A stretch of DNA of 7,225 bases, from contig JAEZIJ010000055.1 in assembly GCA_023436715.1 (NCBI GenBank), positions 1 through 7,225 on the forward strand, written 5' to 3'. The stretch is from Acidobacteriota bacterium. GTDB taxonomy: Bacteria > Acidobacteriota > Terriglobia > Bryobacterales > Bryobacteraceae. Every line of letters starts with the position of its first letter. Position 1 is the stretch's first letter. This document shows, in pieces, positions 1 to 6,952 of the stretch. The notes below the pieces were generated by a model. The model saw nothing but the letters and a program-made list of their open reading frames with translations, was not told where the DNA came from and did not search any database. Both the position numbers and the translations under genes were made by a program.

Positions 1-46
1 CTCCCCCGCCGCGGGCGCGCGCGCCCCCCCCCCCCCCCCGCTCGCC
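1..46. other. Low-complexity contig end, probable sequencing or assembly artefact
   Basis: The stretch begins with C-rich and alternating GC bases and contains an uninterrupted run of 16 C at 24-39. Read on the minus strand this is a 16-base G run ending in GC repeats. Such a run is atypical of the rest of the window and resembles the poly-G tails made by two-colour sequencing chemistry at a contig edge. I would not interpret any coding or regulatory signal here. The adjoining bases 47-112 hold no supported gene; a minus-strand ATG at 106-104 opens a frame that runs into the G run and cannot be judged. Confidence 0.7.
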
Positions 47-112
47 AATAGTGCTGACTCCGCTGTGGTTCGGTAGTCTCCACATGGGAACAACGAAGGA
101 GCGCATGTCGCG

Positions 113-514
113 TCAGTCGCCGACACGAAGGTCACGGCTGACTTCAGTCCATTTGCGAGGAACCGGCTCAGGGAAGTTGTACCAGACGACTTCCAAGACG
201 CTTAAATTTCCTTCGGCGAAGTGCAGCAGGAGGCTCACCACGTCGTCTCGGCCGTTGAAGCGAATGCCCAGATCGATCTCGCCCACCAAACCCTGACGGC
301 CGATCAGTTTAGGATTCTGAACATGCTCCGGTTCTTGCAGAACTACGGATCGGCAGCCGCACATACATTCCGCCACGACAACGAGATCTCCGAGTTGAAA
401 GTTTGCCCAGGCCGGATTCGCGGAAACGATCTCGTGTATCCAGGTCCGTTCCTCAGCGGTCACCGGGCGCGGTTCGACCTTGACGAAGCTGCTGTGTGAT
501 GTTGTCGTGCTCAT
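113..514 (-). CDS. Small cytoplasmic protein with CxCGC motif, candidate immunity protein
   Basis: This 133-aa protein has no signal peptide or membrane segment, so it should be cytoplasmic. An N-terminal stretch RPVTAEER (residues 16-23) leads into a predicted helix. Then comes a beta strand and a cysteine cluster CMCGC at 50-54 followed by RSVVL, and a C-terminal part with alternating hydrophobics (VVSLLLHF 92-99, NLSVLEVV 103-110). This order (RPLT-E-E start, CxCGCxS, then an 'L.F..G.LS.LEV' strand) recalls small DUF6984-like proteins, from memory only. Its ATG overlaps the TGA of the upstream RHS-tip reading frame as ATGA, and no good ribosome-binding site precedes it, so translation is probably coupled. 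Position directly after an RHS toxin-like tip is the classic immunity-gene position. The immunity role is inference; a metal-binding or unrelated small protein is also possible. Confidence 0.72.
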   Translation of the reverse strand: MSTTTSHSSFVKVEPRPVTAEERTWIHEIVSANPAWANFQLGDLVVVAECMCGCRSVVLQEPEHVQNPKLIGRQGLVGEIDLGIRFNGRDDVVSLLLHFAEGNLSVLEVVWYNFPEPVPRKWTEVSRDLRVGD

Positions 515-782
515 CGCTTTGTGAAAACTGTTGCTACCCGTGCAACGCCGTCCACGAAACGCCCTCTGAACCCAACGGCCACGCCGTTGATTTGGGTTGT
601 TCCTTCGAAAAGCCCATTACCCTTCAGTAGGTAGTTCCCCGTCCGGATAGCTCCCTCAACGGCACTCTGGACCTCGGCCGCTCCTCCCGGTGGAGGTATA
701 TGTGAGCCCCCGAGAAGTACCGGGCCCCGAAGTAATCGAGGCCGATTACGTCGCCAAAGACGTCATAGGATTCTGCGCTCAT
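511..782 (-). pseudogene. Orphan RHS tail fused to a small tip domain, interrupted by an apparent frameshift
   Basis: From ATG at 782 a 52-codon frame runs to TGA at 626-624. Its residues 14-25 read GLDYFGARYFSG, the RHS core signature also found at residues 1385-1396 of the large RHS protein. After this point the frame becomes arginine-rich and looks non-native. One frame over, from the five-G run (plus-strand C at 707-711), a coherent 66-residue sequence starts GGSHIPPPGGAAEVQSAVEG, continues through GNGLFEGTTQINGVAVGFRG and ends VFTKR with TGA at 513-511. This second frame has no ATG, GTG or TTG start of its own near the junction and has a stop upstream, so it can be made only after a frame change. 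One extra G would join both into a 90-aa protein. Its ATG overlaps the TGA of the TonB-like gene, and its TGA overlaps the next ATG. I read it as a displaced RHS C-terminal (toxin-tip) cassette, either broken or affected by an indel error. The tip domain family is not recognised. Confidence 0.75.
724..743. repeat. 20-bp direct repeat of RHS signature, orphan copy
   Basis: These 20 bases are identical to 1952-1971. On the minus strand both copies encode GLDYFGA with the same codons, and both lie in the RHS frame of their ORF. Flanking bases diverge, although the protein signature continues for several residues (RYFSG here, RYYSG in the large gene). Confidence 0.9.
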
Positions 783-1231
783 TTCCTGCCGTCCTCACTG
801 CCGCCGCTCCGGGTTTGCTTCTGCGCGCCGTAGTTGACGACTGGTTGCGGTAGGCGCGCCTTCGATTCAACCTCGTACGGTGGCCTGAACACCGCCGCGA
901 GTTCCTTCACGTCAGCTTTTGTCGGCAGGAGGACGAACACAAACGTCAATCGGACACGCCTCCTAACTCCACCGGGCTCGAAAACCCACCGCTCGGCAGC
1001 CCACAGCGCAGAAGCCGCCAGCAATGGATGCCCCTCAACCAAGGCTGCAGAAGTAACGCCACCGCGCTCGTCGAGAGTTACTTCGACTCCGACTCGGCCG
1101 CTGACGTGTCCTTGCGCCGCGAGAGCCGGGTAGACGGGCGCAATCGCCGTTCTAGTCGCGGCAGATTGCTGCGCGCAGGCCAGCATGGCAGCCCAGAGCG
1201 CAGAGCCTAGGAAGACTATGCGCGGTATCAC
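779..1231 (-). CDS. Exported TonB_C-domain protein
   Basis: This 150-aa protein starts with a Sec-type signal peptide: MIPR, a hydrophobic core (about residues 5-19), then AQQ; a cysteine at 19 (MLAC) is a poor lipobox. Residues 34-101 match the TonB C-terminal pattern: YPALAAQ, then GRVGVEVTLDERGGV, then VEGHPLL, then a helix ending in RWVFEPG and a strand LTFVFVLL. It lacks the inner-membrane anchor and the proline-rich spacer of a genuine TonB, so energy transduction to outer-membrane receptors is unlikely. A charged ~47-residue tail (104-150) follows the domain. The start is GTG at 1231, overlapping the RHS stop as GTGA, with an excellent GGAGG seven bases upstream. The TGA overlaps the next ATG. 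Such single-domain TonB_C proteins are, as I recall, common in Acidobacteriota. Its place right after the RHS toxin tip suggests a partner or envelope immunity role, which is inference. Confidence 0.85.
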   Translation of the reverse strand: MIPRIVFLGSALWAAMLACAQQSAATRTAIAPVYPALAAQGHVSGRVGVEVTLDERGGVTSAALVEGHPLLAASALWAAERWVFEPGGVRRRVRLTFVFVLLPTKADVKELAAVFRPPYEVESKARLPQPVVNYGAQKQTRSGGSEDGRK

Positions 1232-1809
1232 GGGATATCCTCCGTCGGCAAGCCTGGGAAGAGCGGCAATCGTATCGTAGGGCTATCGCTATATGGCTGG
1301 CGCGAAAGGATGTCCTCGATGTTGCGCTCCGGCAAACCAAGTGATCGTAGCAGTATATTTTCGACGCCATATGCGTTCCTCTCAGATGTAATGCTCAGGA
1401 TGTTCAGGCGGGGGTTGAACTGCGGGTCTGCGAGTTGCATCGTACCCACGAATCGCGCTCTGTCCTGCACGTGGACGCCTTCATGAACCGCCGCGGCCAG
1501 CCGGTCGCGCCCGTCCAGGCCCGCTTTAATCGTGACCTGTGTAGCCTGTTGGAACTTCCCGCTCTCGAACGTGAATCCACCCGTTCCAGCCTGTTCCGTT
1601 ACCTGCCCAACAACCGACCGGTGTTTGGCGTCAACGACTTTGGCGATGGTGAGATTGACGCCGTTCTTCTCGCCGAGTGCACCGTAGGCCGACGCTGCAG
1701 CTCGAATCTTCTCGTCTCTTGATTTCAGAGCCTGTTCGCGCGTCCTCTCGAACTGCTCGATCTCCTTCGGACAGCCCTTCACGTCGTTGTTGCAGCTTGC
1801 GACGTACAT
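1228..1809 (-). other. Variable C-terminal tip of the RHS protein: putative zincin toxin domain
   Basis: This part encodes residues 1439-1631, after the DPTG motif that normally marks the RHS core/toxin boundary. It opens with a segment carrying CNNDVKGC and a charged helix (EIEQFERTREQALKSRDEK). A beta-rich stretch and the helix LAAAVHEGVHVQDRARF follow. HEGVH (residues 1547-1551, bases 1471-1485) fits HExxH, where the two histidines bind zinc and the glutamate is catalytic. About 30 residues later SERNAYGVEN supplies glutamates (1581 or 1587) that could be the third ligand, as in gluzincins. Many RHS and CdiA tips carry similar 'HEG.HV.D' helices, from memory. Peptidase activity and toxicity are inferred; target unknown. 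Confidence 0.75.
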
Positions 1810-4800
1810 CCCAGTCGGGTCAAAGAACCTTAGTGGGTTGTTCCGCGCGTAGGAATACATGTTCCATTGCTGCGGATCGCCGATCTTCTGCTTGAGGATG
1901 TGAATCGGGTCCGGCGTCGTAAACCGCCCTTGCGCCCCGCTGTAATATCTCGCCCCGAAGTAATCGAGGCCCGTTTCCGCATCCCGTTCCTTCCCCGTAA
2001 ACCTCTGCGCAAGCGATGTTTCCGCCGCATACCCCGGTATCGCCGCCCGCCCGTTCGAAGCCCCAGGCACCCGATCCCCGAACGGCAGGTAATCCATCCG
2101 CTCCACCGGGTTGCCGTCCTTGTCCGTCACCAGCCGCGTGCTCCCCAGATGATCCGTCGTCAGATACCGCCGCCCCGATTCCGTTGACCCGTCCGTGTAC
2201 TCCGCCGCTAGCTGCCCCATTGCGTCGTACACGTACACCGTCTTCACCGTCTTTACCGTTCCCACCACTGTCTTCAACACCCGCCGCCCTTCCCCATCGT
2301 ACTCGTACGTCGTCGTCGTCCCGTTCCAGTCCGCCTGCTTGAGCCGGTTCTCCCCGTCGTATTGCAACGCCTGCACCCCAATCTGCGTCGCATTGCCATT
2401 GTAATCGTACCCGACGTTCGCAACCCGGTTCGTCGGAATCCCGTTTACATCCCTGGCGAAGCTCTCCGCGCTCTGCGGCACATCCGCCGACAGCGGCGGC
2501 AACCCCTCCCGCAGCGTGATCCAGCGGTTCCCCAGCGCATCGAAATCCCCGTCCTCCTTCCAGCCCGTCTGCCCCGGCCGGTTCGCCTCCAGCGCCCCCT
2601 TCAGCCGGTTCAGCCCGTCATAGGTGTAGTCCTGCACAAACACCGCGCCCGCTGCCGTGATCTTCTGCCGCTGCACGTTCCCGTTGTTGGTCGCGCAGGT
2701 AGCCGCCTCGTTCGGGCAGTAATACAGGTTCACCGTCCACGGCGCCCCCACGCTCACCGTCGTCGTCTGCAGCCGGTCGTTGAACCCGGTCGCCTCGGTT
2801 AGGGCGCCCATCGTCACCTGCCCGATCGCGCCGTGCGCCGTGTACTGGATATCCTTCGCATACTTGTCGTCCGGGCTCGCCCCGGTCACCGACGTCACCC
2901 GGCCCGCGCCATCCCGCGCGTAATTCACTACCCGCTGAGACGGATACGTCACGTCCGTCACCATGTCGGCCAGATTGTAGTGGTAAATAAACGGAAATGG
3001 CTTTGCGGCCGTCGTCTGCGTGCTCCCGGTCACCCGCCCGAGCGCATCGTAGCTGTACACGGTAGAGCCACCCGAGGTCGCCACCGACTTCAGTCGCCCC
3101 ACCTGCGGGGCGTTGCCGGCCAGATAGTATTCGTGGGTCACCGCCGGCGTGCCGCCAGTGAAGGTCTTCGTCCGGAGTCGAAGCAGCCCGTCATAGCTGT
3201 GAGTGGTCACGACCGAGCGCGCGTCGGTTCTGGTGTGCAGCCCGCCATGATCGTAGTAGGTGTAGGAAACGCTGCCGCTTTCCGGGTTGTGTGCCGAGAC
3301 CAATCGCCCCAGCGAGCTGTAGTCGAACTGGCGGGCTTGGCTGCCCTGCAGCACCGTCTTCAGGTTATCCAGCGCATTATATTGATAGCTGGTGAGATAG
3401 GTTGCCGGCGTGCCGCCGGTGTACTCGGTCGCGCCGGTCAGGCGCGCCAAAGCGTCGCGCGCCAGGTCGCGCCGTTTGCCCGCCGGATCGATCGACACGG
3501 TCATCTCGCCCTCGTAGCGAGTCTCAGACAGACCGGTGCGGTTGGCCGCATCCAGGCACGAGTTCGGGGCCGCCGCCCCGGCGAAACTCCCCACCCAGCG
3601 CACCCGCCCGTTGCGGTCCTGCTGCCTGCAGGTCCACCCCATCGTGCTCTCCCCTCCGGCGCGGTACGGGTTCGACACGATTTCGATGTTGCCGCCCGTG
3701 GCAATTCGGCGAATCGTTTGCACCTTGATGCCGTCCGTCTCGCCGCTGCCGCTCAACGGGGCGCCGTCGGATTCGCGCACCAGCCTTACTCTGCCCAGTT
3801 GGTCGTAGTGGGCGACCGTCTGGAGTTTGCCGTCGCCGAAGCCGCCCAGGTCGGCCTTGGCCGTCACCTTCCGGCTGCTGTCGTCGTAGGTGGTGGATTT
3901 GACGCGCAGGTTGCCTTCCTTCGCCTCTGTTCGACGCCCCAGTTGGTCATAGAGATAGGTGATCGCAAAACTGTTCTCCACGTCCGTTTGCGAAGCCATC
4001 AGCCCGGTGCCGCAATTCCACGAATAGGTGGTAGTGCGCTGCTCGGGCAGCCCGGGGGCCTGCTGAATCTGCTCCGGATACAGGTTTTGCATGCCGCAGA
4101 GGGAACCGTAGGTGTAGCTCGTCCGGACTTCCGGATCGAAGATATCGGTCAGGTTTCCGAAGCTGTCATAAGCGCGCGTGAGAATCACGGCGTTGGCCGC
4201 ACTGAACCTGCCCGGACCCGGCAGCGCCTCTGCCTTCGTGGAATCCCACTGTTTGCTTTTCGTCAGGTTCCCGTTCTTGTAGGCATCATCGTATTCGAAC
4301 TCGCTCGCTGCCTGCACTGCCTCCCCGGTTTCCTCCCCGGTTTTCCCCGCGGTTTCCCGCCGGAACACCGCGTCGAGGCGGCGGCCGGATAGAGGATCGA
4401 GCCACAACGAAGCGTTGTGCGGCCGCCAATAAGCGTTGGCGCTATCGGTAATCGTGCTGCTGGATGGCGCCGGGACGTAAAAAGTCTGTGTGGTACGCCG
4501 TCGCACCACCGAGCCTGTGGTCGTCCCGTTCGCTACCCAGTCGTACTCCCGCCGTTCCAGCAGATTTCCATTCTTGTCGCGGTCGAACTCAGTTATGGCC
4601 GTTTTCACGGGGACGCCGCCGTTGGCCACTGAGGAGAGTTCCTTCTTTACGAACGGGTTGTTGGGATCGGTTATAGAACTGCCCCGCAGCCCCCAGGTCT
4701 TGTTCTGCTCCCATATGCGTTCCACAACGTCGCCTTCCGGTTGGACGATCTTGTGTACCAATCCGCGGCGCCAGTCCGAGAGCATGTCGGGATCGTAGAA

Positions 4801-6123
4801 GTACGTAGTCACCACGCCGCCATCCGGGTTCGTGATCGTGCTTTGGGTGAAGTTAAACTGGTACTGCCAGGCCGGGTCGGTCTGGCCGTCGTGGGTCACC
4901 GTCTTGGACTTCACGGGGTTCTTCAGCAGCGTCGTCAGTATCTTAAATTGGTTCTCCTGCAAATAGCGGTACGTGACTTCTGCCCCATAGGGCGTCTTCA
5001 TGTAGTCCAGTTCGCCGTAGCCGAAGTCGGCGTTCGTGCTGTAGTCGAACTGGTAGAACGACGACGGCGTTGAGGGCACATCAATTCGCGACACAACCCG
5101 GTGACCGATCGAGAGTGAGCAGTATGTGTCCTCCGGACCACATTCGTAAGTGCGGTCATCCCCGCCAAGCACCGAGCTGCCTCCGATCATAACGGAGTCC
5201 CATTGAACGGTCCAGGTCGCATTGCCCGAAAAAGCGGCTGCTCTGATGGTGTCCTGGTGGGACTTGTTGGGATCGCTGGTGTCGTAGTCGATGGTGACTG
5301 CGCGGCCGAAGGAGTCGCTGACCTGCGTGTACGTGGTGTTGCATTCCGGGTCTCGGCAAAGCTGCTGGATGTCGATCCGATTTCCGTTGGCGTCGTAGAT
5401 TGCATCGGCGCGGTCGGTGTAGCCCGTGATGCGGCGGCCGTCCGGGAAATATAGCGTCCATTGCTTCTCCGCCCAGGACGAGCCGTCGGCATCGATCTCC
5501 AGCTTGAGGAATGTCCCGTCGCTGGTGTAGTACGTCAGCCTGCCGGTAACGTTCGGCAGCGTGCCGCAGCCGACGTAGCGGCCGTCAGGACCGATGGCGT
5601 AATAACCGTCGCCGCGGTAGCCGTCGCCGAGTTCGTCGCCGTAGCCTCGCAAATGAAGGACGTGTTGGCTGCCGTCCGCTAAACCGATGCGCAGCCTGTT
5701 GAGACGCATCGCCTCCACCCCATCGGTTTCGCAGGTCCAACCGCCCGTCGGACTCTGCCGGATCTCGTAGTCGACACCAATGTTGGCGAAGTTGTAGTGC
5801 CAGCCGCCGGTTGTGCCCTTGGTTAACTCCTGCGTGAGAACCTCGTGGCGGTAGGGGGACATCCGTCGCCCGATGCTGATGTCGTAAATCTGGGAGTTGT
5901 AGATGAGTTCCACATCGAAGCCGTGGCCGGCGCGGCCAGGCGGGAGTGAGGCTAGCGGGACACGAAGGCTGAGATTGCCATTCACCGCACTTACGGAGTC
6001 CAACTCGGAAATCGAGTAGGCCGCACTCGGCAGAAAGCCCCGCTGCGGTCTGGTCTCCAGGGGAACAGTCTGGGCCAACGACAGTGCGGCAAACAGGATG
6101 CAGAGTGAAATCGTTTTCGTCAT
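1228..6123 (-). CDS. Secreted RHS/YD-repeat protein with C-terminal HExxH metallopeptidase tip
   Basis: This is a 1631-aa RHS-family protein. Residues 1-18 are a Sec signal peptide (hydrophobic ISLCILFAALSLA). Residues ~35-110 form the N-terminal region common in acidobacterial RHS proteins (VNGNLSLRVPLASLP). From about residue 240 YD-type repeats accumulate, denser in the second half (YDSFGN, YDQLGR twice, YDALGR, YDGLNR, YDGEGR). These build the shell that encloses a C-terminal toxin in known RHS/TcC structures. The conserved RHS tail spans ~1322-1438: DHLGSTRLV, PFGDR, GKERDAETGLDYFGARYYSG (1377-1396), PDP, NPLRFFDPTG ending at 1438. After DPTG an unrelated ~193-residue tip begins, with HEGVH at 1547-1551. 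I saw no PAAR, VgrG-like or other type VI adaptor domain, so export is probably by Sec. ATG at 6123 is preceded by GGAG nine bases upstream, 15 bases after the previous gene. Length and motifs are intact. Confidence 0.95.
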   Translation of the reverse strand: MTKTISLCILFAALSLAQTVPLETRPQRGFLPSAAYSISELDSVSAVNGNLSLRVPLASLPPGRAGHGFDVELIYNSQIYDISIGRRMSPYRHEVLTQELTKGTTGGWHYNFANIGVDYEIRQSPTGGWTCETDGVEAMRLNRLRIGLADGSQHVLHLRGYGDELGDGYRGDGYYAIGPDGRYVGCGTLPNVTGRLTYYTSDGTFLKLEIDADGSSWAEKQWTLYFPDGRRITGYTDRADAIYDANGNRIDIQQLCRDPECNTTYTQVSDSFGRAVTIDYDTSDPNKSHQDTIRAAAFSGNATWTVQWDSVMIGGSSVLGGDDRTYECGPEDTYCSLSIGHRVVSRIDVPSTPSSFYQFDYSTNADFGYGELDYMKTPYGAEVTYRYLQENQFKILTTLLKNPVKSKTVTHDGQTDPAWQYQFNFTQSTITNPDGGVVTTYFYDPDMLSDWRRGLVHKIVQPEGDVVERIWEQNKTWGLRGSSITDPNNPFVKKELSSVANGGVPVKTAITEFDRDKNGNLLERREYDWVANGTTTGSVVRRRTTQTFYVPAPSSSTITDSANAYWRPHNASLWLDPLSGRRLDAVFRRETAGKTGEETGEAVQAASEFEYDDAYKNGNLTKSKQWDSTKAEALPGPGRFSAANAVILTRAYDSFGNLTDIFDPEVRTSYTYGSLCGMQNLYPEQIQQAPGLPEQRTTTYSWNCGTGLMASQTDVENSFAITYLYDQLGRRTEAKEGNLRVKSTTYDDSSRKVTAKADLGGFGDGKLQTVAHYDQLGRVRLVRESDGAPLSGSGETDGIKVQTIRRIATGGNIEIVSNPYRAGGESTMGWTCRQQDRNGRVRWVGSFAGAAAPNSCLDAANRTGLSETRYEGEMTVSIDPAGKRRDLARDALARLTGATEYTGGTPATYLTSYQYNALDNLKTVLQGSQARQFDYSSLGRLVSAHNPESGSVSYTYYDHGGLHTRTDARSVVTTHSYDGLLRLRTKTFTGGTPAVTHEYYLAGNAPQVGRLKSVATSGGSTVYSYDALGRVTGSTQTTAAKPFPFIYHYNLADMVTDVTYPSQRVVNYARDGAGRVTSVTGASPDDKYAKDIQYTAHGAIGQVTMGALTEATGFNDRLQTTTVSVGAPWTVNLYYCPNEAATCATNNGNVQRQKITAAGAVFVQDYTYDGLNRLKGALEANRPGQTGWKEDGDFDALGNRWITLREGLPPLSADVPQSAESFARDVNGIPTNRVANVGYDYNGNATQIGVQALQYDGENRLKQADWNGTTTTYEYDGEGRRVLKTVVGTVKTVKTVYVYDAMGQLAAEYTDGSTESGRRYLTTDHLGSTRLVTDKDGNPVERMDYLPFGDRVPGASNGRAAIPGYAAETSLAQRFTGKERDAETGLDYFGARYYSGAQGRFTTPDPIHILKQKIGDPQQWNMYSYARNNPLRFFDPTGMYVASCNNDVKGCPKEIEQFERTREQALKSRDEKIRAAASAYGALGEKNGVNLTIAKVVDAKHRSVVGQVTEQAGTGGFTFESGKFQQATQVTIKAGLDGRDRLAAAVHEGVHVQDRARFVGTMQLADPQFNPRLNILSITSERNAYGVENILLRSLGLPERNIEDILSRQPYSDSPTIRLPLFPGLPTEDIP
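1239..1243 (-). promoter_or_regulatory. Shine-Dalgarno site for the TonB_C gene
   Basis: GGAGG on the minus strand lies inside the last codons of the RHS gene, seven bases before the GTG at 1231. It decides the GTG start and indicates that the gene is translated from the RHS transcript with its own initiation site. Confidence 0.75.
1952..1971. repeat. 20-bp direct repeat of RHS signature, copy in the large RHS gene
   Basis: Identical to 724-743 and encoding residues 1385 onward (GLDYFGA) of the RHS protein on the minus strand. The two copies are about 1.2 kb apart in the same orientation. Confidence 0.9.
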
Positions 6124-6132
6124 GAGTTCTCG

Positions 6133-6136
6133 CTCC
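6133..6136 (-). promoter_or_regulatory. Probable ribosome-binding site of the RHS gene
   Basis: GGAG on the minus strand sits in the 15-base gap between the upstream gene's TAA and the RHS ATG, with nine bases of spacing. The gap is too short for a promoter, so the RHS gene is probably cotranscribed with the gene before it. Confidence 0.55.
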
Positions 6137-6138
6137 GG

Positions 6139-6942
6139 TTATGGGTTGCGGAAAATACCTTCGTCGCCTTGCGGAAGCAGATCCGCCGATGCGAGGCGAA
6201 AAGCAAAGACGAGCTTGCCGTTCTCCAAGCGCTCGACTTGTCCCGGGAGCGGATTCCCTGCGACGTCGCGCCACTGAGAGTACCGAGTCTCAACCGGCAC
6301 TTTAGTCCCGCGGGAGGCATCGTCGTAGCGAACGCGCAGCAGGAGGGCGGAGGCCGAGTCGAAGTAGAACCGCTTCACGCGGTTGCGCCGGTCCCGGCGA
6401 GTCCGCACCGCGCCTGACAATTCGTAAATATCGAAGAGCGGACCCTTGTAGTCCGGGGCGATTGATGGGGCGGGCCGGAATCGCCGCCCCAGCAAGCGCA
6501 ATGCGGCGCCTAATTGCAAGCTGTCAAAGAAACCTTCGGGTGAGTCGGCGAGGAGGCTTTCCATGAGGTCTTCCTCCGCGCTATCGACCTGAGCTCGTGT
6601 GGATCGAAGCATTTCGCCATCGAACACGACGATCTTATTGAGAGCGCCCGTAGTCTGCAACCGGAGCCGGTCGGGAAGCTGATAGATAAGCTGAGCAGGG
6701 GATTGCGCGCCCGCGGCGTCGACAAAGGTCCCCTGCAAGACCGTCCGCTCTTTGCCGGCCTTCACCAGCCGGTCGCCGAGACGGTCAAGTTGGAGTCGTA
6801 CGATGCTGGGGAAGCCGGAGCGCCCAATATACTCTGTCCGAGCGGCCGGCCGGTTCTGGGCCGCCGCAATGGAGGAAACGGCGCCGAATAGGAAACTGCG
6901 CCGGGCAAAACTCTTAGCTGTGAACTCCTGGGACTGATTCAT
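6139..6942 (-). CDS. Tat-type exported protein of unknown function, possibly LolA-like
   Basis: The ATG at 6942 gives 267 aa. The N-terminus has ARRSFLFG followed by a hydrophobic AVSSIAAAQ, a twin-arginine-like signal with an AAQ cleavage region, so the protein is probably exported folded to the periplasm. The mature part has no cysteines or obvious catalytic motif. It looks rich in beta strands: LQLDRLGDRLVKAGKER near the start, LIYQLPDRLRLQTTG, then KIVVFDGEMLRS, a helical insert around the middle, RVKRFYFDSASALLLRVRYDD, and a C-terminal PGQVERLENGKLVFAFRL. Strand order and the closing 'polar-G-K-hydrophobic' strand resemble LolA/LolB-like lipoprotein-binding folds, a weak assignment. GAGGA at a good distance supports ATG 6942. 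An in-frame GTG at 6954 would overlap the upstream TGA as GTGA and add four residues. It lies 15 bases before the RHS gene and may act in the same envelope process. Confidence 0.8.
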   Translation of the reverse strand: MNQSQEFTAKSFARRSFLFGAVSSIAAAQNRPAARTEYIGRSGFPSIVRLQLDRLGDRLVKAGKERTVLQGTFVDAAGAQSPAQLIYQLPDRLRLQTTGALNKIVVFDGEMLRSTRAQVDSAEEDLMESLLADSPEGFFDSLQLGAALRLLGRRFRPAPSIAPDYKGPLFDIYELSGAVRTRRDRRNRVKRFYFDSASALLLRVRYDDASRGTKVPVETRYSQWRDVAGNPLPGQVERLENGKLVFAFRLASADLLPQGDEGIFRNP

Positions 6943-6947
6943 CTTAT

Positions 6948-6952
6948 TCCTC
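6948..6952 (-). promoter_or_regulatory. Shine-Dalgarno site deciding the 6942 start
   Basis: GAGGA on the minus strand ends five bases before ATG 6942 and overlaps the stop codon of the preceding gene (6953-6951). The alternative GTG at 6954 has only a weak purine stretch before it. Confidence 0.6.

Noticed and set aside
40..106. Start of a further minus-strand gene at ATG 106-104 (MRSFVVPMW...)
   Set aside because: Only about 20 codons precede the artefactual G run, and no clear ribosome-binding site or recognisable sequence supports it.
221..499. Plus-strand 92-codon frame opposite the immunity-like gene
   Set aside because: It is antisense to a gene with a coupled start and plausible conserved motif; its own sequence shows no recognisable domain.
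569..598. Inverted repeat (aacggc-cac-gccgtt with outer aaccc/gggtt arms) as a terminator
   Set aside because: It lies inside the tip reading frame, has an asymmetric bulge of five bases and no T tract on the minus-strand side, so it is better explained by the coding sequence.
2833..4392. Long plus-strand open frame of 519 codons
   Set aside because: It lies entirely antisense to the RHS gene, has Arg/Val/Ala-rich low-information sequence without domains, and is the usual shadow of a high-GC gene. The RHS frame has clear motifs across the same bases.
1228..6123. Type VI secretion effector
   Set aside because: The protein has a Sec signal peptide and no PAAR, VgrG or Hcp-related domain, and no type VI gene is in the window.
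5585..6274. Minus-strand 229-codon frame spanning the RHS start and the end of the upstream gene
   Set aside because: Arg- and Pro-rich composition, no motif, and it conflicts with two well-supported genes in the other frames.
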